Origin: Porticoccus sp.
GTDB taxonomy: Bacteria > Pseudomonadota > Gammaproteobacteria > Pseudomonadales > Porticoccaceae
Assembly: GCA_018066715.1 (NCBI GenBank)
Contig: JAGPWA010000070.1
Span: 1 to 61,751, forward strand
DNA: 61,751 nucleotides
Reading direction: 5' to 3'
Shown here: piece after piece, positions 61,261 to 61,751 of the stretch
How the letters are laid out: every line of letters begins with the position of its first letter
Position numbering within the stretch: position 1 is the stretch's first letter
Translations under genes and position numbers: made by a program
Notes under the pieces: generated by a model
Told to the model about the DNA's origin: nothing
What the model saw: only the letters and a program-made list of their open reading frames with translations
The model's database searches: none

Positions 61261-61449
61261 ATGGGTATGAGAAGCGAAGACGAGTATAACGAAGAAGATC
61301 TGGCTCGAATTAACGAAGCGCTTAATGAAGGGATTCATTCTGTAGAGCGTAAACCCTTTAGGTTCAGCCTGTTATTTTTGTGGTGGATTGTTGTGGCTGG
61401 TTTGGGTGCAGCAGCTTGGTATTTCGCTAAGTTTGCGGGTGTTATTTAG
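61261..61449 (+). CDS. DUF3094 family small membrane protein
   Basis: This 62-residue protein has an acidic cytoplasmic head (SEDEYNEEDLARINEAL), the motif GIHSVERKPFRF, and one transmembrane helix (about 41-58). The VERKPFRP-like segment before the helix is characteristic of DUF3094, of unknown function. It lies 62 bp after bioD and before a hairpin terminator. Confidence 0.75.
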   Translation: MGMRSEDEYNEEDLARINEALNEGIHSVERKPFRFSLLFLWWIVVAGLGAAAWYFAKFAGVI

Positions 61450-61484
61450 TCGATTATCGGATTACCTGTGGTCTATGTATTAAA

Positions 61485-61512
61485 ACAGCCCAGCAAATGC
61501 TGGGCTGTGTTT
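61485..61512. terminator. Hairpin terminator after the bio region
   Basis: ACAGCCCAGCA (61485-61495) pairs with TGCTGGGCTGT (61498-61508), followed by GTTT. The stem is GC-rich; the T-run is weak on the plus strand. It separates the DUF3094 gene from the convergent oxidoreductase. Confidence 0.7.
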
Positions 61513-61568
61513 AAGATACTCTTTCTTATATTCTTTTTATTATCAGAACAGAGCGGCGTAAATGGCAC

Positions 61569-61751
61569 CTAAACGTCTTTTACCCGCACCATCAACTTAC
61601 CGGTATTTTCACCAGTATAAAGTTTTTTAACAGATTGTAAGGCGGTTTCCAAACCGTCGGATACATCAAGACGAGCTTTTAATTTACCCTCAGCCATCCA
61701 TTTTACGAGTGCTTCCGTTGCTTCTGGATAGCGATCCATATAGTCGAGAAT
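61569..61751 (-). CDS. NADP-dependent oxidoreductase of the MDR superfamily, C-terminal part
   Basis: These are the last 60 codons of a gene that enters from the right edge. The residues LDYMDRYPEATEALVKWM, GLETALQSVKKLYTGENTGK and LMVRVKDV match the C-terminus of zinc-independent medium-chain reductases of the CurA/prostaglandin-reductase type. These reduce double bonds of enones with NADPH. The catalytic and cofactor regions lie outside the window, so the substrate is unknown. Confidence 0.8.
   Translation of the reverse strand: MLDYMDRYPEATEALVKWMAEGKLKARLDVSDGLETALQSVKKLYTGENTGKLMVRVKDV

Overview
The window is chromosomal DNA of a Gram-negative, type IV-piliated gammaproteobacterium. Gene order is very close to Pseudomonas: argH-algZ-algR-hemC-hemD, mrcA divergent from pilMNOPQ-aroK-aroB-gltB, and rsgA-rhodanese-psd near orn-queG-nnr-tsaE-amiB-mutL. 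The moderate GC content and the fused bioH-bioC gene suggest a marine lineage of the Cellvibrio/Spongiibacter type rather than Pseudomonas itself. This placement is inferred from synteny and protein character, not from a marker tree. No rRNA, tRNA, prophage, transposase, integrase or CRISPR array was seen.

Layout. 0-1.4 kb: the 5' end of creC, then creB, a palindromic repeat and a relic of a large PKD-type surface protein. 1.5-4.5 kb: an HD-GYP protein, then argH with a small exported protein. 4.6-10.9 kb: the AlgZ/AlgR two-component pair and hemC-hemD-hemX-hemY, closed by a strong bidirectional terminator. 10.9-17.9 kb (minus): pckA, hslO, a DUF4124 protein, hslR, yrfG and mrcA. 18-31.8 kb (plus): pilMNOPQ, aroK, aroB, gltB, gltD and hemE. 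32-41.7 kb: a degenerate HD-GYP protein, psd, a rhodanese, rsgA, an MscS channel, orn, ytoQ, queG, nnr and tsaE. 41.7-47.2 kb: a cell-wall amidase, mutL, an L,D-transpeptidase and a MepK-like peptidase. 47.2-49.9 kb: an accessory strip of very small minus-strand genes, several of them visibly broken. 50-56.5 kb: recQ, a rhomboid protease, cptA, a DUF5062 protein, cysE and comF. 56.5-61.5 kb: the biotin operon bioB-bioF-bioHC-bioD and a DUF3094 protein. The window ends inside an MDR-family oxidoreductase.

Functional themes. Five tetrapyrrole genes (hemC, hemD, hemX, hemY, hemE), a complete late biotin pathway, the type IV pilus assembly platform with its secretin, and peptidoglycan synthesis and remodelling (mrcA, amidase, L,D-transpeptidase, MepK-like) dominate. 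Most of the window is ordinary core genome. I found no convincing new multi-gene system. The parts most worth a second look are the decayed strip at 48.2-49.7 kb, the BioH-BioC fusion, the HD-GYP protein lacking several metal ligands, the tandem repeats abutting mutL, and two REP-like palindromic elements.
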